Origin: a bacterium
GTDB taxonomy: Bacteria > UBA8248
Direction of reading: 5' to 3'
DNA length: 14,563 bases
Assembly (NCBI GenBank): GCA_027622355.1
Contig: JAQBZT010000036.1
Span: 1-14,563, forward strand
The position numbers and the translations under genes are program-made. The notes beneath the pieces were generated by a model. It ran no database searches. It was not told the origin of the DNA and saw nothing but the letters and a program-made list of their open reading frames with translations. Below are positions 7,202 to 14,038 of the stretch, piece after piece; the first letter of the stretch is position 1; every line of letters starts with the position of its first letter.

Positions 7202-7213
7202 GCCCCTAGGGGC
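7202..7213. promoter_or_regulatory. Perfect palindrome GCCCCTAGGGGC in the lipoprotein leader
   Basis: This 12-bp perfect inverted repeat lies about 25 nt before the lipoprotein start and is flanked by further near-complementary bases (CTG before, CAG shortly after). It could be an operator or a leader hairpin. No regulator is known and a chance palindrome in GC-rich DNA is possible. Confidence 0.3.
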
Positions 7214-7231
7214 GGCAGATCTCACACAAAT

Positions 7232-7256
7232 TCAAAAATGTAGGTCAAAATGTAGG
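7232..7256. repeat. Tandem 12/13-bp direct repeat in the divergent promoter region
   Basis: TCAAAAATGTAGG (7232-7244) is followed immediately by TCAAAATGTAGG (7245-7256). On the minus strand these read CCTACATTTTGA, so each contains a TTTTGA that could serve as part of a -35 element or an activator site for the lipoprotein operon. The AT-rich patch stands out in the 276-base gap between the divergent genes. No convincing -10 box is spaced correctly. Confidence 0.5.
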
Positions 7257-7453
7257 GAAGCAGCTCCTCTCCCTGTACCCTATCAAATCCGCAACAGCCC
7301 GGCCAGCAGACGCGGCTCCTTCCCGGCCGTCTCTGGACTCTTGCGCCCTGAAACGTATACTTCATTCCTTCTCTCTTTCACAGCCGCAGGTCTGGAAATG
7401 GGAAAGCAAGGCGAGGTTTTCTGCCGCGATACACAAAGTTAAGGAGTGAGGCA

Positions 7454-8284
7454 TTGACCCCTGATGTTTACCTCTCGCGCGTTTCCCTGGTGCGCTCGGA
7501 AACCGCGCGTCTCTTGAAAATCTGGCGGGGATTCGGCGAGGACGATTGGAAGACGCCCAGCTTTTGCCCCGGCTGGGATGCCGCGAATGTGGTGAGCCAT
7601 GTGACGACGGGCGCTTCTTTTTATGCGAATTCGGTCAACCGCGCCCTCGATGGTCTGCCGCCCGAGCCGCTCTACGGGAAGGACGCCAAGGAGTTCCACG
7701 CCCTCCGCAGGCAAAAGGGCGAGGAACTGATGGCCCTGCCGCGCGGTGAGATGATGGACGCCTTTGATTCCTCGGCGGCGGAAGTACAGAAAGCCCTGGA
7801 GCGGATTCAGGCCGGGGACCTCGAAAAGCTGGGCTACCACCCCCGCGGCCTCGTCCGGCTGGACGCCTGGATCGGGCTGCGGCTGGTGGAGATGGTCGTT
7901 CACGACTGGGACATCCGCCGGGGGCGGGATTCAAGCGCCCGCGTCGAGACGCAGGGGGTCGAGGGGATGCTCGCCTTCATTCCTGCGAACCAGGCCCGTT
8001 TTTTCGGCTGGCGGGAGAAGCCTCCCTTCGAGGGGCGGTTCCTTTTCCGCTCGAAGTCGCCGGAGGCCGCCTGGTCGCTGCGTGTCTCCGGGGAGAAGGC
8101 GGAGGAGTCTCCCGATACCGCGGGTGCTTTCGACGCCGAGATCGGGGCGGACGGCGAGGCCCATTTGCTGCTGATCTTCGGGCGCGCCGAGCGCGAGGCG
8201 ATGAAGAAGGCGGACAGGCTTCAAGTCAGCGGAAACGTTGACCTCGCCATGAAGCTTCTGGATGTGCTCTACACGAAATATTGA
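7454..8284 (+). CDS. Maleylpyruvate isomerase/DinB-like thiol-dependent enzyme
   Basis: The protein has 276 residues. A TTG start at 7454 is chosen because AAGGAG stands 7 nt before it. The N-terminal half is a four-helix DinB-type bundle of the mycothiol-dependent maleylpyruvate isomerase family: CPGWDAANVVSHV gives His49 and RLVEMVVHDWDIRRG gives Glu146 and His150, matching the His-Glu-His metal triad spacing of characterised members. The C-terminal half (about 185-276) resembles the SCP2-like domain, ending in VSGNVDLAMKLLDVLYTKY. Such enzymes use a low-molecular-weight thiol to isomerise or conjugate small molecules. The true thiol here is unknown, since mycothiol belongs to actinobacteria. 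It lies 42 nt upstream of the GrdB-like selenoprotein gene and is probably cotranscribed with it. Confidence 0.8.
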   Translation: MTPDVYLSRVSLVRSETARLLKIWRGFGEDDWKTPSFCPGWDAANVVSHVTTGASFYANSVNRALDGLPPEPLYGKDAKEFHALRRQKGEELMALPRGEMMDAFDSSAAEVQKALERIQAGDLEKLGYHPRGLVRLDAWIGLRLVEMVVHDWDIRRGRDSSARVETQGVEGMLAFIPANQARFFGWREKPPFEGRFLFRSKSPEAAWSLRVSGEKAEESPDTAGAFDAEIGADGEAHLLLIFGRAEREAMKKADRLQVSGNVDLAMKLLDVLYTKY

Positions 8285-8326
8285 GTTGCGTAGGATGGGG
8301 GCAGGCTTTCGGAAAAGGAGCGGGCG

Positions 8327-9229
8327 ATGCTCATCGCAAAAGTAGACGGCTATCACTTTCATCCCGGCCAGAAGGAGCGCATCCTCGCGCAAAGGCAGGG
8401 CGATTCCTCGAAGACCCCCTGGACGCCGCTCAAGAAGCCGCTCTCTGAGTGCAAGGTGACGCTGATCTCGACGGCGGGTATTTTCGTGAAGGACGATGTC
8501 TCCTTCGACTATGCGCGCGAGCGCCGCGAGCCCACCTGGGGCGATCCCACCCACCGGGAGATTCCCCGGACGGCGGGGCAGGACGATGTCGAGTACAGCC
8601 ACATCCACATCGATACCAGCTATCTGGCGAAGGACCGCAACGTCGCCTGGCCGGTGGACATTTTTCTCGACTACGAAAAAGAGGGCGTCATCGGAAGCCT
8701 CGCCGATACCCTTTACTCGATCATGGGCTATATCCCGAACTTCAATCCGCTCATCAAGCAGACGGCCCCGCTCATGGCCGAGAAGATGAAGGCGGAAGGG
8801 GTGGACGCCGCCTTCATCGTTCCCGTCTGACCGCTCTGCATGCGGTCCGGCGGACTGCTTCAGCGCGAGATCGAAAGGGCGGGCATCTCGACCGTCTCCA
8901 TCAGCAACAATCCCGATCAGACCGAGCGCCTGTGCGCCCCCCGGGCGGCGTTCATCCAGTATCCCTTCGGCAGGCTCCTCGGGGATGTGGGCGATCGCGC
9001 GGGCCAGCGGGCGGTGTGCGATGATTTGATGGAGTTGCTCCAGACGGCGGAGGGCCCGAACACCTACCGCCACCTTCCCTACGCGTGGCACCAATCGCCC
9101 GAGGAGACGAAGTGGCATCCCGCCGTGCCCTCGCCCATCGTGGCCGAGCGCCAGCGAATGGAAGCCGAGGGCAAGAACCCGGCGCAAGAATTCCAGAAGC
9201 TGTTGCGGGATGAGGACCGCGAGCTGTAG
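8327..9229 (+). CDS. Glycine/sarcosine/betaine (GrdB)- or D-proline (PrdB)-reductase-like selenoprotein, TGA read as Sec
   Basis: With the TGA at 8828-8830 read as Sec the protein has 300 residues. ATG 8327 has AAGGAG 6 nt upstream. Residues 161-185 read DAAFIVPV-U-PLCMRSGGLLQREIERAG, giving the UxxCxxxG motif (Sec168, Cys171, Gly175) of the substrate-binding selenoprotein B of glycine, sarcosine, betaine and D-proline reductases. Upstream KVTLISTAGIF and downstream AGISTVSISNNPDQ, YPFGRLLGD also fit. The reductases cleave C-N bonds with electrons from thioredoxin-like partners. GrdA, GrdC/D, PrdA and proprotein subunits are absent, and 300 residues is shorter than GrdB (about 430) but longer than PrdB (about 240). 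So this is a stand-alone member with unknown substrate, following a thiol-dependent isomerase gene. Converges with the FAH gene 3 nt away. Confidence 0.9.
8842..8858 (+). promoter_or_regulatory. Bacterial SECIS hairpin of the GrdB-like selenoprotein
   Basis: Eleven nt after the TGA the RNA can form GCGGTCC-GGC-GGACTGC, 7 pairs including one G-U, with a 3-nt loop whose first G is 19 nt after the TGA. CTG (8837-ish) and CAG (8861-8863) can extend it past an internal loop. A competing stem GACCGC-TCTGCAT-GCGGTC (8829-8847) overlaps the TGA and uses the same 5' arm. The match to bacterial SECIS geometry is good; SelB binding is inferred. Confidence 0.75.
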
Positions 9230-9232
9230 GTC

Positions 9233-10225
9233 TTAGTCCGAGTACAAGGTGTAGTGCGGTTTTTCGGCCTTCAGCTTGAACTTCTGCCGGCCGATGTCGT
9301 GAATCTCCCCTTCGATCTCATCGCCCGACTTGAGGTACTTCCCCCAGACGGCGGCGTTCCCGGCCGGGGAGCCTGTCGCGATGACATCGCCCGGCTGCAG
9401 CGTGGCGATGGTGGAGAGGTAGGCGATCTGCTCGTCGATCTTCCAGACCATGTCCCCGGTCGTAGCGTCCTGCCGCAGCTCTCCGTTCACCCAGAGCTTG
9501 AGACGAAGGTTGTGGGGGTCCACGTCTTTTCCGGGCAGGAGAATGTAGGGGCCCATCGGGGCGAATCCGTCCGGCGCCTTCATGGCGAACCAGTCGATGA
9601 ACTTCCCGCCGCCCATCGTGCTCCGGTCGCTCATGTCGTTGAAAAGGGTGTAGCCCCCGACGTGCTCCATTGCCTTTTCCTTCGGGATGTGGCGCCCGCC
9701 CCGCCCGATGATCACCCCGAGCTCAAGCTCGTAGTCCATCTTTTTCATCGAGGCCGGGTAGCGGACGGTGTCGTAGGGCCCGCCCACGCAGGTCGGGGGC
9801 TTGAGAAAGCAGTAAAGCGGAAGCTCTTCCTTGAAATCCTGCAGCTTGGTGAGGGACATTTCGGCGGCGTGCTCGGTGTAGTTGCGCGCCATGCAGAAGA
9901 GGGTGCGCGGCAAAACGGGCGGAAGGATCTGCACACCCTCCGGCGCGTAGGTGACCGGCAACCCGTCGAAGAGCATGGGCTGGCGGCGTCGCTTGTGGCG
10001 CTCGAGGGCGGCGAGGGCTTCCTCGGCCACCAACCGTCCGCTGGCCAGATCGGCCAGGAAGGCTTCGCAGGTCGGCGGCACTTCCTCGGAGGCGCGCTCG
10101 ATGGCTTCCATCGGCGGAAGATCGACGAACGTGAGGGCATAGGCGAGCTCGAGATCGGCGATTTGTCCTCCGAAAACGAGCCCGACCCGGGGGGTGCCGC
10201 CCGCGCTGAAGGTACAGATGCGCAT
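9233..10225 (-). CDS. Fumarylacetoacetate hydrolase (FAH) family protein
   Basis: The protein has 330 residues from ATG 10225 with AGAGGA upstream. The FAH fold is shown by FCMARNYTEHAAEM (112-123, His119 region), the divalent metal ligands in MDYELELGVIIG (Glu167, Glu169) and GYTLFNDMSDR (Asp197), then LQPGDVIATGSPAG (about 275-292) and the closing GDEIEGEIHDIG. An N-terminal domain of about 100 residues (MRICTFSAGGTPRVGLVFGGQIADL) is the usual cap of the longer family members. Family members hydrolyse C-C bonds or hydrate/decarboxylate 2-keto acids in aromatic and related catabolism; the exact substrate is not decidable. It converges with the selenoprotein gene and is transcribed alone or from a promoter in 10226-10506. 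Confidence 0.92.
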   Translation of the reverse strand: MRICTFSAGGTPRVGLVFGGQIADLELAYALTFVDLPPMEAIERASEEVPPTCEAFLADLASGRLVAEEALAALERHKRRRQPMLFDGLPVTYAPEGVQILPPVLPRTLFCMARNYTEHAAEMSLTKLQDFKEELPLYCFLKPPTCVGGPYDTVRYPASMKKMDYELELGVIIGRGGRHIPKEKAMEHVGGYTLFNDMSDRSTMGGGKFIDWFAMKAPDGFAPMGPYILLPGKDVDPHNLRLKLWVNGELRQDATTGDMVWKIDEQIAYLSTIATLQPGDVIATGSPAGNAAVWGKYLKSGDEIEGEIHDIGRQKFKLKAEKPHYTLYSD

Positions 10226-10506
10226 GAGGATCCTCTCCGCGAATGAGGGAGACGAATGCGGATGGTGAATCCGGAGATGATACTACGTTTTGCGGAGGGA
10301 GGAACCCGCCTCCGGCGGCGGATCGGAATTATAGTGCCATGAAGGCCAACGAGCACGGTTTAGAACGCAAGAGCATTTGTCCGGGGTTTTCGGTGCGGCC
10401 AGAAAGCCCCCTGTTCCCGGGGGGGGAGGGCATGCATGTGTCCAGACAGTTTCAAATACATATCGCTCTGGCCCATACAGCAATGAATGCCCGCGAAGGC
10501 CGGTCA

Positions 10507-10836
10507 TCATTCCCATGAAAACGCGGTTTTTCTCTCTCCGCGCAGGCGGGCGCTCTCGGGGGCCGGCCCGGAGTCTTCATCGGAGGCCCCTGTTGTGGAG
10601 TCGACAATCCGCGCTTTCCGGCACAGGCCGCTGTAGCGCCCTCCCGTCGCGAAGCACCGATAGATTTCGCCCGAGACGACATTGATCCGCCAGACGTTGG
10701 CGACCGAGCGCCCGGGCGTTGCGGCAATCTGGTAGCGCGGGCCGGGGGGCGCCGGCTGGGATTGTCCCATGCCCGTGATCAGGAAAGCACCGGCGAAAAT
10801 AGCGGATGAAATCACAATCGCTTGGGGATAGCTCAT
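10507..10836 (-). CDS. Small exported or membrane-anchored protein, unknown
   Basis: The protein has 109 residues from ATG 10836, with GGAG about 10 nt upstream. Residues 5-22 (QAIVISSAIFAGAFLITG) are a hydrophobic segment after a short N-terminus and act as a signal anchor or signal peptide. A proline-rich linker (SQPAPPGP) follows, then a compact stretch RYQIAATPGRSVANVWRINVVSGEIYRCFATGG, which has the beta-rich look of small secreted proteins that display a value such as substrate or sequence-specific binding; this is only an impression. Two cysteines (about 61 and 72) could pair outside the cytoplasm. I do not recognise the family. The 280 bases upstream of 10507 (10226-10506) hold no gene I can support. 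Confidence 0.6.
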   Translation of the reverse strand: MSYPQAIVISSAIFAGAFLITGMGQSQPAPPGPRYQIAATPGRSVANVWRINVVSGEIYRCFATGGRYSGLCRKARIVDSTTGASDEDSGPAPESARLRGERKTAFSWE

Positions 10837-11000
10837 GGGGAGGTGTCTCCTCTGGGTGGTGTGCGGCCCGGGTGAAACAGGGCACTGCCGGATGCGCGGT
10901 TCGCAGAAAGACGCTTACCCTATAAAACAACGACATCCGCGTGTTTTATTCCAGGCAGAGAGTGCCCAAAGAGAGCGGGAAGGGCGGGGGCGAGGCGGGA

Positions 11001-12230
11001 TCAGGCGATGCCCTCCTCCTTCAGGCGCGCGATGTCCTCCGGCCCGAAGCCGAGGACATCGCGGTAAATCTCATCGTTGTGCTGCCCGACGGTCGGCGCG
11101 GGAGATTCGTAGGCGCCCGGCGATTTGCTGAAGCGGATGGGGAAGCCTTGGGCGAGGGCGCCCGGCACTTTTCCGGCCGTGGGATGGAGCAGGTCGGTCA
11201 GCATGCCCCGCTCCCGGAGGTGGGGCCAGTTTTTGATGTCCTCGATGGTGCGGACCGGGCTGCAGATGACGCCCTCCGCCTGCAGGAGCCGGATGGCCTC
11301 CTCGACGCTCCGCTCCCGCGTCCAGCCTGTGATGATGCCGTCGATTTCTTCGTTGTGGGGGAGCCGGTCTTCGATGTTGGCGTACTCTTTTTTTTCGATG
11401 AGATCCGGCCGGCCGATGGTCCGCGCGAGTATGTGCCAATGGGCGTTGGTGCCGGTCGCGATGACGAGCCACCCGTCCCTGGCCGGATAGGCGTTGAACG
11501 GGGAGATGCGCATGATGCGGTTGCCCATCCGGGGCGGGAGTCCCATCTCTTCGTAGCAATCGAGCGGCTCGTCGAAAATGAGGGAGAACAGGCAGTCGGT
11601 CATCGAGATGTCCACGTGCTGCCCCTCGCCGGTGCGCTCGCGGTGGTAGAGCGCGGTCATGATCCCGCTGAAGGCGAAGACGCCGCCGATGGAATCGGCC
11701 AGGGCGGAGCCCGCCTTGACGGGCGGGCCGCCGGGAAAGCCGGTGAGGTTCATCAGCCCCGAGGCGGCCTGGGTGATCGTGTCGTAGCCCTTGAGGTGGG
11801 CGTCCGGGCCCGTCTGCCCGTAGACCGTCACCGAGCAGTAGATGACATTCGGGCATCTCGCCCGCACGGCGGCGTAGTCGATTCCGAGCCGCTCCGTGAC
11901 GCCGACGGAGAAGTTTTCCACGAGGATGTCCGATTTTTCGGCGAGCGAGAAGAGAATCTCGCGGCCTTTCTCCTCCTTGAGATTCAGCGTGATGGCTTTT
12001 TTGTTGCGGGCGCGCTTGAGATAGAAAACGCTGAGGTCCTCTTCCGTCTGCCGGCGGAGGGAGACGCCCTTCGGGCCCGCGAAGGGAGGCGTCCGCGTCA
12101 CCGGGTCGCCCGCGGGGTTGTCTACCCGGATCACCTCGGCGCCGAGCCCGCCGAGAAAGAGCGTGGCCTGCGGGCCGGAGAGATACTGGGTCAGATCGAG
12201 AACGCGGAGCCCTTCGAGCGGTTTCGTCAT
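11001..12230 (-). CDS. Class III (CaiB/BaiF family) CoA-transferase
   Basis: The protein has 409 residues from ATG 12230, with GGAAGG 4 nt upstream. Landmarks run the whole length: LEGLRVLDLTQYLSGPQATLFLGGLGAEVIRVDNP (5-39), RNKKAITLNLKEEKGREI, SDILVENFSVGVTERLGIDY, SVTVYGQTGPDAHLKGYDTITQAASGLMNLTG and GSALADSIGGVFAFSGIMTALYHRERTGEGQHVDISM. Asp179 is in the position of the catalytic aspartate that carries the acyl anhydride intermediate. It moves CoA between carboxylic acids such as succinate or acetyl-CoA donors and an acid to be activated; the substrate is unknown. It follows the UGSC selenoprotein by 15 nt on the same strand, so the two likely share a transcript. Length is usual for the family. 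Confidence 0.93.
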   Translation of the reverse strand: MTKPLEGLRVLDLTQYLSGPQATLFLGGLGAEVIRVDNPAGDPVTRTPPFAGPKGVSLRRQTEEDLSVFYLKRARNKKAITLNLKEEKGREILFSLAEKSDILVENFSVGVTERLGIDYAAVRARCPNVIYCSVTVYGQTGPDAHLKGYDTITQAASGLMNLTGFPGGPPVKAGSALADSIGGVFAFSGIMTALYHRERTGEGQHVDISMTDCLFSLIFDEPLDCYEEMGLPPRMGNRIMRISPFNAYPARDGWLVIATGTNAHWHILARTIGRPDLIEKKEYANIEDRLPHNEEIDGIITGWTRERSVEEAIRLLQAEGVICSPVRTIEDIKNWPHLRERGMLTDLLHPTAGKVPGALAQGFPIRFSKSPGAYESPAPTVGQHNDEIYRDVLGFGPEDIARLKEEGIA

Positions 12231-12245
12231 GTTGCCTTCCTATCC

Positions 12246-12773
12246 TTATTTCCCCAAGAGAATTTTCTTCACCTGCGGCGCGGCGGCCTGGGCGCGCGCT
12301 CCGATCTCCGCGTCCGAGATCGTGCTCAGGGGATGGGGGATGACGGCGGGGTCGATGCCCTCCATGCCGAGGGCCGCCCGCTGCACGTGGGCCTCGTGGA
12401 GAAACGTCTCGGTCACGATGACGGCTGCCGGAATTCCCTTTTCCTCCAGGGCGATCGCGTCGTGCATACAGCACGAGGTGCACGATCCTCAGTCGCCGAT
12501 GGCGGTGAGGACCGCCTCGCACTCCTCCGCGATCTGATCGAGCAGCTCGGGCGCCGCGTTCTTCGAGAAGCTCTCTTTCTTGTAGTAGCGGACCTCGGCG
12601 AAGGGCCCCTCCGCTTCGAGAAGCGCCACCGTCTTTTCGAGCAGCCGCCTGCCGTTCCACTTCGTGTTGTCGAGCACCCCGAGGCGCAGCCCCTTGAGGG
12701 CCGGCGCGCGCGGGGAGAGGGGCCGGGGCTCGGCCTCGACCACACCGCGCGGGTCGTAAATGATCTGGCTCAT
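12246..12773 (-). CDS. UGSC-family selenoprotein, TGA read as Sec
   Basis: The gene gives 175 residues if the TGA at 12491-12489 is Sec. ATG 12773 has GGGAG 6 nt upstream; a longer frame to 12809 lies in the previous gene's end. Residues 88-104 read AVLTAIGD-U-GSCTSCCMH, so Sec95-Gly-Ser-Cys98 is the motif that names the UGSC (seleno)protein family, with Cys101 and Cys102 next to it. The N-terminus (SPRAPALKGLRLGVLDNTKWNGRRLLEKTVALLEAEG) and the C-terminal part (IALEEKGIPAAVIVTETF) look like one alpha/beta domain, and the motif sits in a loop after a strand, as in GrdB. Probable selenol-thiol redox or nucleophilic enzyme; substrate unknown. It stands between a 365-residue conserved protein and a CoA-transferase in one likely operon. 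Confidence 0.88.
12460..12476 (-). promoter_or_regulatory. Bacterial SECIS hairpin of the UGSC selenoprotein
   Basis: Twelve nt after the TGA the minus strand forms TCGTGC-TGTAT-GCACGA, 6 pairs with a 5-nt loop whose G is 20 nt downstream of the TGA. A competing larger stem CGTGCA...TGCACG (12484-12461) with a 12-nt loop, extendable by GATC/GATC, uses the same 3' arm. Either form places a G-containing loop at SECIS distance. The choice between them needs structure probing. Confidence 0.65.
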
Positions 12774-12783
12774 CTGGCTCTCC

Positions 12784-13881
12784 CTATAAATGGCAGGTTC
12801 CATCCACACACACCGGGCCTTCGACCGGGGCTTTTCCGTCGATCTCCCGCAGGACGGGCCGGGTCATGTGCCCCCATCCGGGGATGAAGGCCGAAAAGCG
12901 GCCGGCGTCCCCGCCGATGACGAACAGATGGATATCGGACGGCGCGGGGACGATGGGAATCCGCGCACCCTCTTCCCGCTTGTACCAGCGGGGCAGGTTC
13001 CGGTTGTAGATTTTTCCGTATCTTCCATGAAACGTGATGTCGCCGAAGGTATTCGTGGTGTTCATCCAGAGATAGCTCTTCACATCGTGGCGGGTCCAGC
13101 CCTTCGAGGAGATGGTGGCGGCGTGCTCGGGGCCGATGACGACGGTGCAGGCGCCGCTGCTGACGGCGTTGTTGTGCGCGATGGTGCTCATGGCCGAGCA
13201 GATGCTGTCGAGAATGCCCTCCGGATCGTTCGACACGTGGTTCGTCACGCTGTGGGGGGCCTCCGCCGCGATGGCGAACACCGTGCTGTCCTCGGGGGCG
13301 TAGCCCTGTTCCACGTGATAGGGCGCCCAGGGGCTGATCTCCTCGTTCTCGGCGGCGCAGTAGGTGTACTTGCCCGGATGGCCGAAAGTGCTCTTATCGA
13401 GTTCGCCCGGCCAGCCGCCCCCGACGTTGAGGAGCACGAGGCGGATCGCCCGGCCGATGGTGGCGTTTGCGCGATTGCCGGGGCCGAAGGCGTTGCAGCC
13501 CGCGTTCATCCCGATCGCCTTTCGCACCGGGCCGTTCACCACGATAAGGGGCGCGGCCATGTGGGTCGTCGCCTGGACGCCGTTCAGGTTGAAGTGCGGA
13601 TCGCAGAGCGCGCGCATCGCGGCGCGCACGACGGGGGCGTACCCGGCCAGACAGCCCGCCATCACCATGTTGATGGCCAGCACCTCGCGGGTGAGGTTTC
13701 CCCACCGGGGGGGGACGCGGCACTCGATGAGATCGGGCGCACCGCCCAGGGCGGCCACCATCGCCGCGATCTTCTCCGGGGTGGGCGGCACGACCGGCAG
13801 GCCGTCCGAGTAGCCCTTTTCGTAGTAGAGCTCGATCAGGTCCGCATCCGCGGGGGTGGTTTCGCTTGTCGGGGCGGTCAT
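12784..13881 (-). CDS. Conserved protein of unknown function, probable UGSC partner
   Basis: The protein has 365 residues from ATG 13881. I do not know its biochemical function. The N-terminus LIELYYEKGYSDGLPVVPPTPEKIAAMVAALGG (15-48) is a motif I recall from proteins encoded next to, or in the same gene as, UGSC proteins. Other conserved-looking patches are AMRALCDPHFNLNGVQATTHMAAPLIVVNGPV, GMNAGCNAFGPGNRANATIGRAIRLVLLNVGG and GPEHAATISSKGWTRHDVKSYLW. It ends in CVDGTCHL, a possible redox-active or metal-binding cysteine pair. No signal peptide or membrane segment is obvious, so probably cytoplasmic. The stop is 10 nt before the UGSC start, indicating cotranscription. A catalytic partner or thiol donor for the selenoprotein is an inference from position. 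Confidence 0.75.
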   Translation of the reverse strand: MTAPTSETTPADADLIELYYEKGYSDGLPVVPPTPEKIAAMVAALGGAPDLIECRVPPRWGNLTREVLAINMVMAGCLAGYAPVVRAAMRALCDPHFNLNGVQATTHMAAPLIVVNGPVRKAIGMNAGCNAFGPGNRANATIGRAIRLVLLNVGGGWPGELDKSTFGHPGKYTYCAAENEEISPWAPYHVEQGYAPEDSTVFAIAAEAPHSVTNHVSNDPEGILDSICSAMSTIAHNNAVSSGACTVVIGPEHAATISSKGWTRHDVKSYLWMNTTNTFGDITFHGRYGKIYNRNLPRWYKREEGARIPIVPAPSDIHLFVIGGDAGRFSAFIPGWGHMTRPVLREIDGKAPVEGPVCVDGTCHL

Positions 13882-13993
13882 ACCGTCAATCTCCCGATGG
13901 GGCCTGCAGTCTCATGCCCGGCCATCGCTGAAGGAGTATTTTCTGGCATCATACAGGAGCTTTCCGCCGGCGGGGAGAGGGAGCAGGGATGTT

Positions 13994-14002
13994 TGGTATA
14001 CT
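13994..14002 (+). promoter_or_regulatory. Extended -10 promoter candidate for the RutB-like gene
   Basis: TGGTATACT matches the extended -10 pattern TGnTATAAT with one mismatch in the hexamer. It lies 37 nt before the ATG in a 157-nt gap between divergent genes. No good -35 box is present, which is normal for extended -10 promoters. Not tested; chance occurrence is possible. Confidence 0.4.
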
Positions 14003-14038
14003 TCCCTAAATAACGCAGATTCCGGCAAAGGAGGAAAT

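Noticed and set aside
7931..9187. Long minus-strand open frame over the thiol enzyme and selenoprotein
   Set aside because: Both plus-strand genes have catalytic motifs and ribosome sites; the antisense frame crosses their boundary.
8840..9229. A separate downstream gene beginning at ATG 8840
   Set aside because: No ribosome site lies before it, and joining it through the TGA restores the UxxCxxxG motif and the whole GrdB-like domain.
10283..10516. Small minus-strand frame upstream of the FAH gene
   Set aside because: No ribosome site or recognisable composition; sequence is patchy and ends near another gene without support.
12246..12467. A separate gene starting at ATG 12467 after the UGSC motif
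   Set aside because: Its start is in the UGSC domain itself; the frame continues through the TGA from the N-terminal half.
10941..12887. Long plus-strand open frame (about 650 codons)
   Set aside because: It is antisense to the CoA-transferase and the UGSC gene; the minus strand has complete family motifs and ribosome sites.
12790..14013. Long plus-strand open frame (about 400 codons)
   Set aside because: Antisense shadow of the 365-residue conserved protein, with low-complexity composition caused by high GC.
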